NCBI GenBank assembly: GCA_003667245.1
Contig: RCNN01000045.1
Coordinates: forward strand, 43,308 to 107,307
Reading direction: 5' to 3'
DNA from: Heterostelium multicystogenum
Lineage: Eukaryota; Evosea; Eumycetozoa; Acytosteliales; Acytosteliaceae
DNA length: 64,000 nucleotides
Every line of letters starts with the position of its first letter. Position 1 is the stretch's first letter. This document shows positions 46,854-59,528 of this stretch, piece by piece. Position numbers and translations under genes: made by a program. The notes beneath the pieces are model-generated. The model saw only the letters and a list, made by a program, of their open reading frames with translations. It was not told the origin of the DNA and did no database searches.

Positions 46854-47742
46854 TGCTATATAAGAAACGATTGGCTAAGCTCCTGTTGCTTCAGCTAACT
46901 GCTATTGTCTATTTATTGGATTGGAGTTATATAACTAGTTACTAGTTAAGCAATAAGTAGTAGTCAATACAAAGAGAGAGAGAGATAAAGAATTAGAGCA
47001 ATAGAATTAGATAAAATTGTAAATAATAAAACAATAGGTGGTTGTTTGATTTGATTTGATTTGGATGGATGATGTGGATTGATTTGGCTTTGGCAATCAA
47101 AGCATGTAGATTTTTTTAGTTTGGTTTTTGTTGTTGGATTTATTTTTTTTTAAAACTAAACGCGAGGTATTATTGCTCCAAAATAAAAATATAACTTTTT
47201 TTTTTGAAACGGCTGTGATTGCACTTTGTGTGGGAATTATTATTTATCATTGAATTGGGCGATCTCCGATCCCTTTCTACACTTCCAACCATTACATTCA
47301 TTACATCACATTTGGTAGATTGGATCATTCAGTCCACGATAGATGGTGATGATCATATCCTTAATATATATTAATGTAATGAATGTAATGTGATATATTG
47401 TAATAGTTGCAGTGCTTGTCATTTCATTCAATATTGATTTATAGATACATCTATTGAATAGCCCTTATGTTATTGTTGATTAGGGTCTTATTAACAAGTT
47501 TTATTACAAAACTTGAAAGTTATTAAAATTGCGTGCAAGCTATAAGTAAAGTATCAAAAAAAACTTGTTATTATTATAATCACTTAAAAACTCAGTTTCA
47601 TAGATGAGCACAATTATTGGTTTTTTGATAAAAAGATTTTATTGGGTTGAGTTGTTGTTGCATTGATAACTATTAATAAAGCATTATAAAATATCAAAGT
47701 AGGTCTTTGTAATACTTTTTAAGTAGCCGCCCCCTTTGAACA
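46854..47742. other. Intergenic region between divergent genes
   Basis: 0.9 kb between the 5' ends of the PH gene (minus) and the WD40 gene (plus). It contains a GATTT run (~47044-47065) and an imperfect inverted repeat: ATTACATTCATTACAT near 47292 and its complement near 47375. No coding signal. Confidence 0.5.
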
Positions 47743-49911
47743 ATGGAACTCAGTAACAATAATAATAACAATAATAACAATAATAACAACAATAATAAGT
47801 CAATAAGAAGAAATAATAGATTAAATGCAACTGCAAAGATCTACCAGTCGTTTGCAAGTGATTTGTTTGATCATGAACTAACTGGAAGAAGAAATAAAAC
47901 AGTCTCAGAGAGATCACATGATAGATTGATTGAGCAGATGGGTTTGGACTACATCATCCCGAATTTAAGGTCTGAGAGATGTCCTTTCTCAATGTCATGG
48001 AACCCTGACTCTTCTTACATTGCAACGGCAACCAGTATGTACTGAGGTATCACCCTACCAAGCCGAATCTGAATGTAGCTACTAACTTACTTGTTTGATC
48101 GAAACATGAATTATGTTAAGATGAATCAATCGAGTTCTATGAGTCGAATTCAGGTCAACTATTATATTCAATGAAAGACCACTCACAGATGGTTTCGATC
48201 GTCAAGTGGTTTAATACAGTGCATACAACATACGATGATATTCCAGACTTTATCAACTTAGAGAGCTACGAGAAGGAGTTGACATCAAATTTGACCTACA
48301 ATAGCACATTGCGATCTCCTTACAACTCATTCGTTACTTGCTCACTCGACAACTCTATCAATATTTACAAAAACTTTAGATTGGTAACTAAGTTATCCGG
48401 TCACAATGGTACTATTACATACACTAGCAAATGTTTCTCGTGAAAGTCATACTAATAGGTTATTGTTTGTAGATTGGCTGAAGTCATTGGATCTGACCTA
48501 CGACGATCAGATTTTGTTGAGCGGCTGTGCATCGAGTGGCATTTGTGCTTGGGATATGGAAACAGGAACAGTCATAAAAAAAATAGATAATGCACACCCA
48601 AAGCAAGATAACACCGAAGTAAACACAATTAACACATTGCTATTCAAGTCATACAATAAGAATGTGTTCCTTTCTGGATCACGTTTTGGCTCTGTGCGTA
48701 TGTGGGACTTGCGTACCGATCTTAAAGCACCCTTATTCCACGTACAGTGCCACAACAAAATCAATACTGTACTTTTCACAAACAACGACACTCATATGTT
48801 GACCTCGGGTAGAGACGGTGCCATGAGAATGTGGGATCTAAGAAGTATTTACTCTGAACCATCCTATAGACCAATCGAAGGAACCAAAATTGGCAAGCCA
48901 TCAAGGTGAGTTGTTGATCAGTCCATCTATTAATATCACGATATCAATACTTACCAAATCTTTGATCCACCTTTTAGACATGGTATCATTCGAGAATACA
49001 AAGGGCATGTCTGTAATGGATATAATATTGCATGCTCTTTTATCAATAATGATAGACACATTGTGACTGGATCTGAAGATAACTCAGTATATATTTTTGA
49101 AACAGAATCCGCCAAACTGGTTAAGAAAATATTATCTCACAAAAATCCAGTCCACTTGGTTGCAGTACCAAGTTTACGCGATGACCTAAGAGTTGCAACC
49201 TCCAATATCGAATCTGTAAGTGGCAGACCATTGTAGATGGAGATTGATTTCAATCAAAACTAACTGGCAACATCTATTTTAGTGTAATATTCATATTTAT
49301 TCACCGCAACCAAAAGATAATGAGGACGGACAATTGCTTTTTTCAGAAAAATTCATTGGTCTCGATACACCACCATCCGAAGAAGATGTATCGCCAAAGA
49401 GAATGTCAGCAACAAGCTACTTACAACGTTTGTCTTCAGAGACACTAATGGCAAGATACGGTGACCAGCTTTTCAAATACTATCACCACAATAGTTCCAA
49501 TGGCTTAGATTCACAATCCAATGAATTGGAATTCCAGGCAATGGTATGTAGTTAAGATAATACTAATAATAATTGAATATAGCAATTAATTTCCTCAATA
49601 CTATTATTTAGTTCAAATCAATTGAAACAGATTTTATTCAAGAGCTTCGACTGGAACTTGAGAAACTATCTAAAAGAGTAGGATACACAGGAATTGCAAT
49701 GAATGAAAATGGTGAAGTTGATCCATCTCTACTACCTTATATAGAGGCTAGTGGAATCCTTGACAAGGAATGTGGTGATGATCCAGATGATTATGATGAT
49801 CAATCAAACAACAATAACAATAACAACAACAATAATAATAATAATAATAATAACAATAACAATAATAATAATGATAATAATAATAATAGGATTGCCGATG
49901 ACCTGGATTAA
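47743..49911 (+). CDS. WD40-repeat protein (possible DCAF-type substrate receptor)
   Basis: Exons are 47743-48034, 48121-48408, 48473-48905, 48978-49215, 49283-49543 and 49612-49911; 603 residues, no indels needed. After a poly-Asn start comes ERSHDRLIEQMGLDYIIPN, then propeller blades: CPFSMSWNPDSSYIATATNE, LSGHNDWLKSLDLTYDDQIL, FLSGSRFGSVRMWDLRTDLK, MLTSGRDGAMRMWDLRS, and HIVTGSEDNSVYIFETESAK. Two WDLR (WDxR) motifs are the kind used by DDB1-CUL4 associated factors, so a ubiquitin-ligase receptor role is possible but not shown. The C-terminal region is helical, then ends in a long poly-Asn tract (about 49807-49890). Confidence 0.85.
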
Positions 49912-50102
49912 TCGGTGCATCCTATATCAACCCTTGAAGGTTGTGTAAATTAAACCTGCTTTTACCTGTTGTATGTTTTTTGTTATTTTTTTTTTCAAAT
50001 TTTTAAATTAAGAGAGGGGTAGATGTTCAAGTTTTTGATTGATTGCAATAATCAGTCAGTTAGCTTGTATATATATAGACAGATTAAAATTGTACTTTAT
50101 AA

Positions 50103-51130
50103 ATGAAATCACCAAGTAAAATTAGCAGCAGCAGTAGTAGTAGTAGAAGAGATAATGATAATAACAAACATAACAATACACAAAAGAACTTTATTATAAT
50201 TATATTGGTAGCCATATTAATAAGAGTGATACTATACTATCAAGGATTTCACAATATATTATCGCATAGAAATGAAATAAGTACTCCTTTAACTGCTTTT
50301 AGAAGATGTATGTTGAATTTAGATTTAAGAGTCCTATCTATAGATAGAATCAACTTGATCTGACTTAATGTTGTTGCTGTTGGATTATAATGTTATAGTG
50401 GTGGAAGGTTTGCATTTACATAGCGTTGGATTGTCTCCATATGCAGGCTCCGCTTATCATCAAGCACCGCTGCTACTATTGCTGTTTAAGCCATTCTACG
50501 AGAGTGTCGCAATGTCACAGCTATTGTTTATTGTCGTCGATATTTTAGTTGCCATTCTACTGCACTCAATTACTTATCGCGTACCACGTGTACTTCCATT
50601 GGAGATGAGTGGTGAGCAGATACCACCAACCTCGAACTTCCCAAACGTTGTCGCTGCACTCTACCTCTTCAATCCATTCACTCTATTTACCTCAATAGGA
50701 ATGAGTACAATCGTATTTAATAATCTGTCTGTGATTATTTCTTTGTATTTTGCTCTAAAAGGTAGGTTTGCTTGGTTGAGAGCACAACACAGAGATAATC
50801 AACAACTACTAACATGAGCATTCCTAGGAAATCAATTTCAAAGTCTATTCTTTGTAGCAATGTCGGCATACCTTTCGATCTATCCCATCATGCTAGTGAT
50901 TCCAGTAGCATTTATCCTCAGACATCAAAGACAAATCAAGTCAGTGTCTGACAATATCTTGTTTATATTGCAGACGTCATTCTTCTTTATATTCTCGTTG
51001 GCATCACTCTTTTATCTGTCATACAGCCTATTGAACTCATGGGAATTCATTGAGAAGTGCTATGGATTCACTCTTTTGGTTGAGGACCTAACTCCAACAT
51101 TGGTAAAGTTATTATGCATTGCGTCTTCAC

Positions 51131-51179
<49 letters not shown>

Positions 51180-51745
51180 GTACTAACTGATTGCACTTGT
51201 ATAGGTTTGTTTTGGTACTATTCATTGAGGTATTCGAACACTTTAGAAATTTCTTTTTGTTCATCTTCCAATATCATGTGTTTATCTATACTATACCTTT
51301 GGCAATCAGATTGAAAGGACATCCTTTGTTCTACTTTTGGACACTCTGTGCAATCATAGCCACATTCAAATCATACCCAGCACTTGGAGACACTTCTTTA
51401 CAGCTCTCACTGCTTCCACTCTTGTATGAACCACTCAAGGGTGTTAGATATTCATTCATTATTGTAGTTGTAGGTATCTACGTCACTGTTTTAGCACCAA
51501 TTCTTTGGCAGATGTGGATTTACCAGGGAACTGGTAACGCAAACTTCTACTACACTATCAACTTGGTATTCACATTGGCACAGGTACTTTTGATAGTCGA
51601 CTCCTTCTCAGTGCTTCAGAAGCTTGATTATATTAAAAAGTTGAATTCAAAGAAAGATTCATCATTGCAATCAACCTCATCATCTCAATCACAAACGAAC
51701 GCAAATAATCAACACAGCAATGAAAAAGAAATAAAACAAGATTAA
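50103..51745 (+). CDS. pigU: GPI transamidase subunit PIG-U
   Basis: Exons are 50103-50307, 50399-50761, 50828-51102 and 51205-51745; ~460 residues. PIG-U is a multi-pass ER membrane subunit of the GPI transamidase. Diagnostic stretches: EISTPLTAFRRLVEGLHLHS, VGLSPYAGSAYHQAPLLLLL, FPNVVAALYLFNPFTLFTSI, EVFEHFRNFFLFIFQYHVFI, IPLAIRLKGHPLFYF, IFKSYP-like ATFKSYPALGDTSLQ, and MWIYQGTGNANFYYTINLVF. At the start of exon 4 (51205-51225) the frame must shift for the conserved LFWYY-x-IEVFEHF, so one or two bases are missing or extra there. The tail is Ser/Gln/Asn-rich and ends KEIKQD, a lysine-containing end that could be an ER signal. Confidence 0.9.
51136..51177. repeat. (TA)n microsatellite inside PIG-U intron 3
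   Basis: About 21 TA units lie in the third intron, close to the 3' splice site. Length variation here would not affect the coding frame but could affect assembly. Confidence 0.9.
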
Positions 51746-51994
51746 GAACGAACAATGAATTATAAGCTACACAACAAAGATAAAGAATACATTAGTTAGA
51801 CAGAGATATAAATATTTCTAAGAGATAAACAATATTTATTTTTGTTTATTTTGACATGTTTTGGTTTAGTATATTGGAAAAGTAAAGTTTATGAATATAT
51901 ACAAGTTATTGTATATTCTATAAATGTAAGCTGTAGGGATTGATTGGTTGTTAAAAAAAATATTACATAAAATCTAGTTGAGGCTTTAGCTGGT

Positions 51995-52585
51995 CTAAGC
52001 TTTGGTACCGAGAATTTGTGGTGAAATGAGTGCTGTTTTGGTTTTGACGACTGGAGTTCTTGGTGCATATTTGGCTATGTATTGGTTGTGACTGTTACTA
52101 GCTGATGGAGATGAAACTGAGTGATGTGGAGCATGGGTGTGAGTCTTGTGGCTGTGACTGTGGGTAGTTGGTGAGTGGGGTGTTTTGATTTGGTAGAGTG
52201 CAGTGATTTGGAATTTCTCTTTGATTTGCTCGATAGTCACTGGAGCGACTGGAGTATATACTTCGATGTTGAGGAATTCGAATGTGTCGTAATAGTCGAT
52301 AATGTGGTCGGAGACGTATCCAAGACATCCTCCACCTCCAACACTCAATACGTGGGAGTCGTGTTCCAGCTTGACTTGGAATTTGGCATAGGAGTGAGAT
52401 GGAATGGATCTGAGGAAACCACGGAGATCATTCTTGACTCTCTCTTGACCTCTGATACTCAACTCGGATCTCAACCATTGGGCAATCTCATTGACTTCGG
52501 TATTATTTAGTTTCTCCTGGCTGCTGTAGACCAATTCGGCAGTTTGTTTCTTTTGGTTTAAGTTGATAACGTAGATTCTATCCAT
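51995..52585 (-). CDS. Unknown protein with His/Ser/Thr-rich tail
   Basis: Single exon, 196 residues from the ATG at 52585. The first ~145 residues look globular: MDRIYVINLNQKKQTAELVY, NEIAQWLRSELSIRGQERVK, KFQVKLEHDSHVLSVGGGGC and EFLNIEVYTPV. The C-terminal ~50 residues are His/Ser/Thr/Pro-rich (THSHSHKTHTHAPHHS), possibly metal binding or simply disordered. No known family recognised. The codon pattern is normal and the frame intact, so this is a real gene. Confidence 0.75.
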   Translation of the reverse strand: MDRIYVINLNQKKQTAELVYSSQEKLNNTEVNEIAQWLRSELSIRGQERVKNDLRGFLRSIPSHSYAKFQVKLEHDSHVLSVGGGGCLGYVSDHIIDYYDTFEFLNIEVYTPVAPVTIEQIKEKFQITALYQIKTPHSPTTHSHSHKTHTHAPHHSVSSPSASNSHNQYIAKYAPRTPVVKTKTALISPQILGTKA

Positions 52586-55500
52586 TTTATGCAAGAAGGT
52601 ATGTATATTGGTAGAGTTAATGGGAATGAGACCGAAGAAATTATTCCTTTAGATTAATTAATTAATTAATTGAATGAATATTAAGTTATATTATTGAAAT
52701 ATAAATTACTATAAATCAATTAAATATGATTGAAGTAGTTGTAGAAGAAGAGAACCAAAAGAAGAAAGTTGGATTAATACTTGGTATATAATTTGTCAAA
52801 CAAAGTTATGGGGAATATTTGTTGCAACAAATAATAATGAATGGAAAGTTTAATAATTTCTTGTTTATGAGAATGATTTGAAATTGAATGGAATTGAATC
52901 AATCAATATATACTTGGCGTTTGCAATTTAAAAATGATTTAAAATTAATTTTCTTGTGTATTTGGATTCAATTTGAGTATTTGAATATGAATCAATTTAA
53001 TTAGTGTGAGCTGTGTGTGAATGGGTGTGTCTAACAGGTGGTAGTGGTGGTGGTAGTATGCTATTGCTACATGTGCTGGTATAGTATAAATTGATACAAA
53101 ATCAACCATAAATAAATAATCTAATTTGCCAACAGATGCAAATTTAATTGCTGTTATCTTGACAAGTTTGGTCTGGAGGTGAGTGTATACAAAAGGAAAT
53201 AGAATTGAAATGTATAAATTTAAATTTGGTATTTTCATATTTCCAGTCATCACCTATTGCACATACACTCAACTCAAGCATGCTTGATGAGGGGTGGGTG
53301 TTGTGGAGTGATTGATTGTAAGTAAACATTGAATCAAACTAATTGGGGTGTGGTGTAATGTGTTGAATTCATTTTTAAAACAACAAGATAATAGTAATAA
53401 GTACTCAAAGTTTGGATGATGGTATGTAGAGTGTCTGTCGGCAAAGTAGCTCATTCACTCTAGGCAACAACACATTGTTGCTGCTGTGTTGTTGTTTATT
53501 TTAATTTGATTAATGGGTGATGTGGTAGGTGAGTTGGAAATTTCATTTGCTGCAATATTTGCATGTGTTAAATTTCAAATTTGCCTTTTATTTTTTTTGA
53601 TAAAACTATGGTGTTAACACCGTTAAACTAAGGACGGATGGCAAGATTTCATCATGATAGTTGAGTTGATTAAGATGAAATTTAATCCAAGGTGAGGTGA
53701 GGTGGGAATTAAAAGAGTGTTTTTTACGTTTTTGTGTGTAGTTTATTAGTGGTCATGCATTGTAATTTATTATTTATAGTCATCATCATTTACTAATACT
53801 ACCACCAACTCTATCTATAAACGGAGTAGTGCTAGTCTAGTACATGAATCATGATTCATCGGATGAAATTGAATGTGAATGAATTACAATCAAGAGTAAT
53901 AGTAAAAAAGTGGTAGTAGTGATATTTATAACAATTCCAATTTAAAAGATAATAATAAAATTGAATTTTACCAAATTTATAAACAAAATTAACGATTAAA
54001 CATCGATGGTTCTAGTCATTGGGATGATAGAGGATGAGAATAAAAGTGAGGTTATTTTAATTATCAATAACAACAACTATAACTAATTATAATTTGAAAT
54101 TGAAATGTTTAAATACCAGAAAAGATAGATGATTATAACAACAAACACTATTCGGTGATAAAATTATAAAGGTGCTTGTAAATATGATTAAAGATGGAGA
54201 GATTTGATAAAAAATTAATGAATAGTATGTAAATAGCAATATTACTTACTTTACTATTATTTATTGTTCAAAAAAATAAATATATACTCTAATTATAATT
54301 ATTAGATCGATATTGTTTTTTGTAGTTGTTTTGTTTTAAAGATTGAAATTAATTTACTAACATTATATTTATTCATTTATTTATTAAGGAGGTTTCTCGG
54401 TTTTAAAATAATAATTATTATTATTTATTATTACTATTTAAAATGTAAAACAAGATCTTACTAAGATTGAATAAGTTTGAGCAATACAAATCATATATAT
54501 CTAACTAAATTATAAATTAACATTTACATATATATCTAATTACAACATGATAATTATAACTTTTAAAATCAAACAGAGTTATACGTAATACTAATATTAA
54601 ATTATCCCTTAAAAATAAATATCCAAATTGTTATATTTAGCAATGTATACAAATATTTATATTTTTTTGGGGGGACCAATGTAAGAAATAATATTTGTAT
54701 TTATATGTGTTGTATATTATTAGTATTTATATATTTGTTTTATTTTAATTTTATATTTATTTTTTATATATTTGTTTGAGTTTGTCATATTTATTTTTAA
54801 AAACAAATACAAAGTTTAAATGATGAAGGTAAGTCATATGACATATTGTATGTTAGTGATAAAAATAGAAATAATTTATTTGGAAAGTAAAAAAACTCTA
54901 TTATAGTCATTTCAAAAGAGATAATAAAATTTTATAACTTACTTTGTTAATTGCTATAAATACAGATATATATTGTTGTACAGTTGGTTGTTTGAGGATT
55001 AAGTAAACTGAGCTTGCTTATTCTATTTAAAGTTGTGAAATAATGATAAACACTCAATGCACTCTATGAATTGTTGCTTGCAAAATATTGTGTTTAATTC
55101 TTTTTGGTGTTTGATGATGAAGGGACATATCCAGTGGTTTAGGTATTATACAATGTTCCTGGAGTAACTCAGTGTTAATTGTTCATTGTCGTTTTTGCCA
55201 ATCACTGACGAAAAAGGTAATTGACGGGGTAAATTGTTGATAAACAAAAAAAAGGACCGTCAGTGGGGTGCAAACAAGGCTTAAATTTCAAAATCCGAAA
55301 TAGTGATTTAGAAAATTGTGTTTGTTTGCATTTTTAGTTAATGATGAGCAGATTGTTTTACAAAAAAAAATCAAACCAAAACAGAGGATGCCCACATCAC
55401 TTTTACAAAATTTCAACTCAAACTTTAATCTGTTCTTTTTTTCTTTGATTCTAGAGTGGAGGAAATTTAGAATATTGTCGAAATTTACTCGTCAAAAACC

Positions 55501-56191
55501 GAATTCAGATGTCAGACACCGACGTGAAATACACCTCATTTGCATATGTTTTTTTATTATTAGTCAATTTTTAAAAGGTATAATTTTACACGATCATAAT
55601 GGGTGATCTATCTAAATAATAGAGTTTTATTCTTTTGTGTAAGGTAACTTTCTTCCAAATAAAATCATCTTTAATAATATCATATAGATATACTACAAAA
55701 GATTATCAAATCGAACCATAAATAAATTAATAGTTGTTGTTATCTAATAACATTCTATAAAGTAGTAGTAGCTGATGATCTTTTTTTAAATTTTAAAAAA
55801 CAACAACTTTATCTATGGAAAAATATTTATATAAATAAATAAATTTTCAAAAAGTATAATTGTATTGATTTTAAGATTAATTGATTGAATTTAACTATGA
55901 TTGATCAGTTAGATCCTATATATATAGTCGTAAACTAATTTTTATTTCTTTCATTTTCGAAATTAAGAGTTTTTATGTGGTGGATAGACACCAAATTAAA
56001 TATTTTGATTTTCAGCAAAAACAAAGAAATAAAGAGATAGTAGAAAGATAGATTTATAGTTACTTGTAGGTTGATTGCTATCATTGCTTGGTATCTTACT
56101 TGAACGATTGATTTAATAAGATAGGAAACGATAGGTTCGGATAGGAGAAGATATAATAGGATCAGTCAACCAATCAACCTTTAGCCATCCA
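52586..56191. other. 3.6 kb gene-free region
   Basis: The largest spacer in the window. It is AT-rich (54.2-55 kb especially) with G/T-rich stretches around 53.0-53.5 kb. The open frames seen (minus 52945-53454, plus 55316-55606) are short, overlapping and without family, start context or splice logic. No tRNA or repeat was recognised. It may hold long promoters of the flanking divergent genes or an unrecognised ncRNA. Confidence 0.45.
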
Positions 56192-59100
56192 ATGACGTCT
56201 GCATCGCCTACAAATGGCAAAATAAATACTGCCACACATATGCGTAGTGCGTCAAAGTCGTCGACAAGTTCAACTGCAATCCCTTCTATTTCATCCTCAA
56301 CACCGGCAGGCTCAGCATCACAAATAGATGAGGCAACAAACATAACGCTGCTCTCCATTATCAAGTTTCTCTATGACAACAACCTTTCAAAGTCATGCAT
56401 AAAGTAAATTTTGACCTGTTAATTTAATCATGATCCACCGATCGTATATATACTGATTGAATGACGATCCTATTGCATATGTTCAGACTACAAAAAGAAA
56501 GCAAATCATATTTTAGCCTCGAGTATATGTCGCATTTGATCATTGGATCAAAGTTTGAGAAGGCCGAAAACTATCTGAAGAGTTTCTGCGTAGACGCCTC
56601 TCAACATACGCTGGAGGCAGCCAATCTCATTCTCCTGAGGATCAACGAGTATTACTTCTCTGAGCTTATTCGACAAAACAAAACCACCGAGGCAATGGAT
56701 ATCTTTAAAACCAAAATAAAGACATTGCCGTGCGTCACCAGGCAAGACGAAATTAAGCTGATAGCACAATTGCACTCTTCATTCGATTCCGAGCAGTATG
56801 TATTATAATGATATTGATGGCAATCTCACCAAGTACTGCTCAACTAATCATAGTTCCTCCGATCAGACAAACCATCCCCAATGATCGAATAAAACTTTGG
56901 GAGGAGATAAGACCATTGATTACCGATTTTCTCAATTTCAATACTAGTCTAGCTTTATCTGTTGATTTGGGTCAATTTGGTGAAACAAAAACTTCGAAAG
57001 AAGGTTGCTTTTTCAGATATAGTACAAGAACACATTGTTAGCAAATGGATTGATCAAAAGAACACTCATTATGATTATCAAAAAGAAAGAGAAAGTGATA
57101 TAAGAGAAAAGAACCAAAGAGAAAATGAAAAAAGGAAAATGTCAAGATATGAAAGAGAGCGCGAAATCCAGTCGGACATGAGAGACGAGCGAAAAAAATC
57201 AGATCGTGATAGACAGGAATATGAAAGACAAGAGCGTGAAAGACAGGAACGTGATAGACAGGAACGTGAAAGACAGGAGTATGAAAGACAAGAGTATGAA
57301 AGACAGGAACGTGAAAGACAGGAATATGAAAGACAAGAGTATGAAAGACAAGAGCGCGATAGAAAGGAACGTGAAAGACAAGAGTATGAAAGACAGGAGT
57401 ATGAAAGACAAGAGCGTGATAGACAGGAATATGAAAGACAAGAAAGACAAGAAAATGAAAGAAAGGAAGAATTCCTAAATATTAACAAGCACAAATCGTC
57501 ACAACCACCCTCAATTAGTTACACTCCCAACATTTTCAAAGGGTTTGCCGCAAAATGATAACAATCAAACACAATATTCACCTCCCATGCAGGCCGCAAA
57601 CAGTCAGATACCATCACATATAGTTCCACCTCCCCCTATGCCACATTATTCCAATCAATATCAATATCCTTACGGTCCCAATAACTATAACTATTATTAT
57701 TATCCACAGCCACATACACATCAGCACTCACAACTACCACCTTCTCATCAGACCTCACAACCACCTTCCTTACACCAACAACCACATCAGACACTTCACC
57801 AGCAACAATCTCCTACACCACCTCCTCAACAGGTGAGCCAACCACATCATACTAATCCTGTTCAAACAAATCAACAACAACAGCAACAACAACCACAACA
57901 ACCACAACAACCACAACAACCACAACAACCACAACAACTACAACAACCACAACCAGCCTCAGTTTCAAAAGAAAATGAACCAGTCTCAATGGATCTCGAG
58001 TCAAACGACCAATTACCTATATTTAATAATTCTTCACAACTTCCCACAGTTCCAAATTCTACACAACAAACAACACAACCAACGGTTCCAAATCAACCAC
58101 TTGTTCTAGAAAAACCTAAATCACTTTTCAGCTCAAGTATTTTTGGTACCAAAAGCAGATACAAATCAAAATTTAGTTCGATATTCCAATATATTTGGCA
58201 TAAATCTTTCCAACACCACAAATACTACACAAAAAGTAAATATCACTAGCTAACACATCCTAGAGAGTCATTATTAAATTCCAATTGTTTTTTAATTATA
58301 GTTAAATCCAGATATTTTAGAGCCGAAACTCAAAGGTCCGATAACACAATTATTTTATACAAAAAATGATCTCAATTTTTGTTTATTCTGGTCCAAGCAC
58401 TAGTTTCTGCTTATTGGAAAATTGCCAAGTTACGGAATATAAAGACAATATCTTTGGCAATGAATGTAGTCCAACTCATTCTTTAGTGTCAAATTTCAAT
58501 GTAAGTTGAGAAATTCTTAATTTTTGACTTCTTTCACTAAGCTAACAACCTTTTATGAATAAGTAGAATAAGTATTGCATATCTTCAATCAATAATAAAA
58601 TATATGCCTTTGATTTGTCTGGTTATAATGTCAATCCAATTAAATTGGAAAGAGATTCCCCTCAACCCGTTACAGCTCTTTTTTGTGACTCAGAGTTTGG
58701 AATGTATTTTTGGATATTCAGTATGTTATTATCATGATAATACTAGTCCAATTTCTGATGAACTAAACAAACAAGATTATCTTAATAATAGGATGGAACA
58801 ATTCTTTCCCCTTTAGCGCAAAAAAAACTTTAATAGCTATAAAGAGTTACAATTTGATCAATCCAAATCACCAGTCGATGAGATTTTGTTAAGTGATGAT
58901 TATCTGATTACAATGAGTAGGCGAAAGAATAGTTTGAATATTTGGACAGTTTTTAAATATCAACAAGTCGAGGACCTCCCAATAATATCGAATTCACAAA
59001 TACTCCATATACATTGCATTTACAATCAGCTTATGATCGTCTACAAAAGTCAAATTGTCATTCATGATCTCAAGGATTCGAAATTTAGGACTACTTTCTT

Positions 59101-59439
59101 ACGTTCTTTCGATGACTCTCTCGATTTAGTGGATGCTGTATTTCTGGTAAGTATTATAAGAAGGTATTTAATATAATAATGAATCTATTGGATTAATAAT
59201 TATTCTTTATTTCACCAGAATAATTCATCAACATTTGTAATTTGCTCCAAAAAAAGATTATATTGTCAAGAGTCAAGTCTGGAGAGTATGAAGTGATTTC
59301 TACATTTGATATCCCAGAGAAAAGTGGAGATGTAACAACAATAGCCTCACATACATCATTAGCAAAGTTCATGGTCGGAACTAGCAGCGGAATAATCTAT
59401 GAATTCAACTTGACCAAGTCCACTGACAAGATTGCATAA
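56192..59439 (+). CDS. LisH-CTLH protein, TOPLESS/TPR co-repressor-like, with charged pentapeptide repeats
   Basis: Exons begin at 56192, 56487 and 56834, with further introns near 58239-58302, 58501-58566, 58720-58817 and 59149-59218. After a Ser/Thr-rich start, residues ~50-170 match a LisH plus CTLH module (LLSIIKFLYDNNLSKSCIKL; EYMSHLIIGSKFEKAENYLK; LLRINEYYFSELIRQNKTTE; AMDIFKTKIKTL), then PNDRIKLWEEIRPLITDFLN, as in the tetramerising N-terminus of plant TOPLESS. A long (Y/R)ERQE repeat, a Pro/Gln-rich part and a beta-rich C-terminus (IYAFDLSGYN; TIASHTSLAKFMVGTSSGII) follow, possibly a diverged WD40 propeller. Several single-base run errors must be corrected (for example near 57542, 58155, 58376, 58822 and 59253). 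One or two genes cannot be fully decided. Confidence 0.6.
57206..57450 (+). repeat. Tandem 15-bp coding repeat, (Y/R/D)ERQE pentapeptides
   Basis: About sixteen 15-nt units of the type GAAAGACARGARYRT encode ERQE(Y/R) repeats that should form a long, highly charged single alpha helix or coiled coil. The complement yields Ser/Cys/Leu-rich open frames, which are shadows. Such arrays vary in length between strains. Confidence 0.8.
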
Positions 59440-59528
59440 AGACCCAAAATTCTTTTTGTGTATCATGCTACTGGACTTCGTATATGATCAATGTATAAAG
59501 TTAAAATAAATGTCCAAGACAAACTTAT

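Noticed and set aside
52945..53454. Overlapping minus-strand ORFs in the gene-free region
   Set aside because: Three short frames of His/Thr/Leu-rich composition overlap each other in different frames; none has a family or conserved-looking sequence.
55316..55606. Plus-strand 96-codon ORF
   Set aside because: Starts at a non-ATG codon, low-complexity Phe/Lys/Asn content, no family.
57078..57494. Minus-strand Ser/Cys/Leu repeat ORFs
   Set aside because: Antisense shadows of the ERQE pentapeptide repeat.
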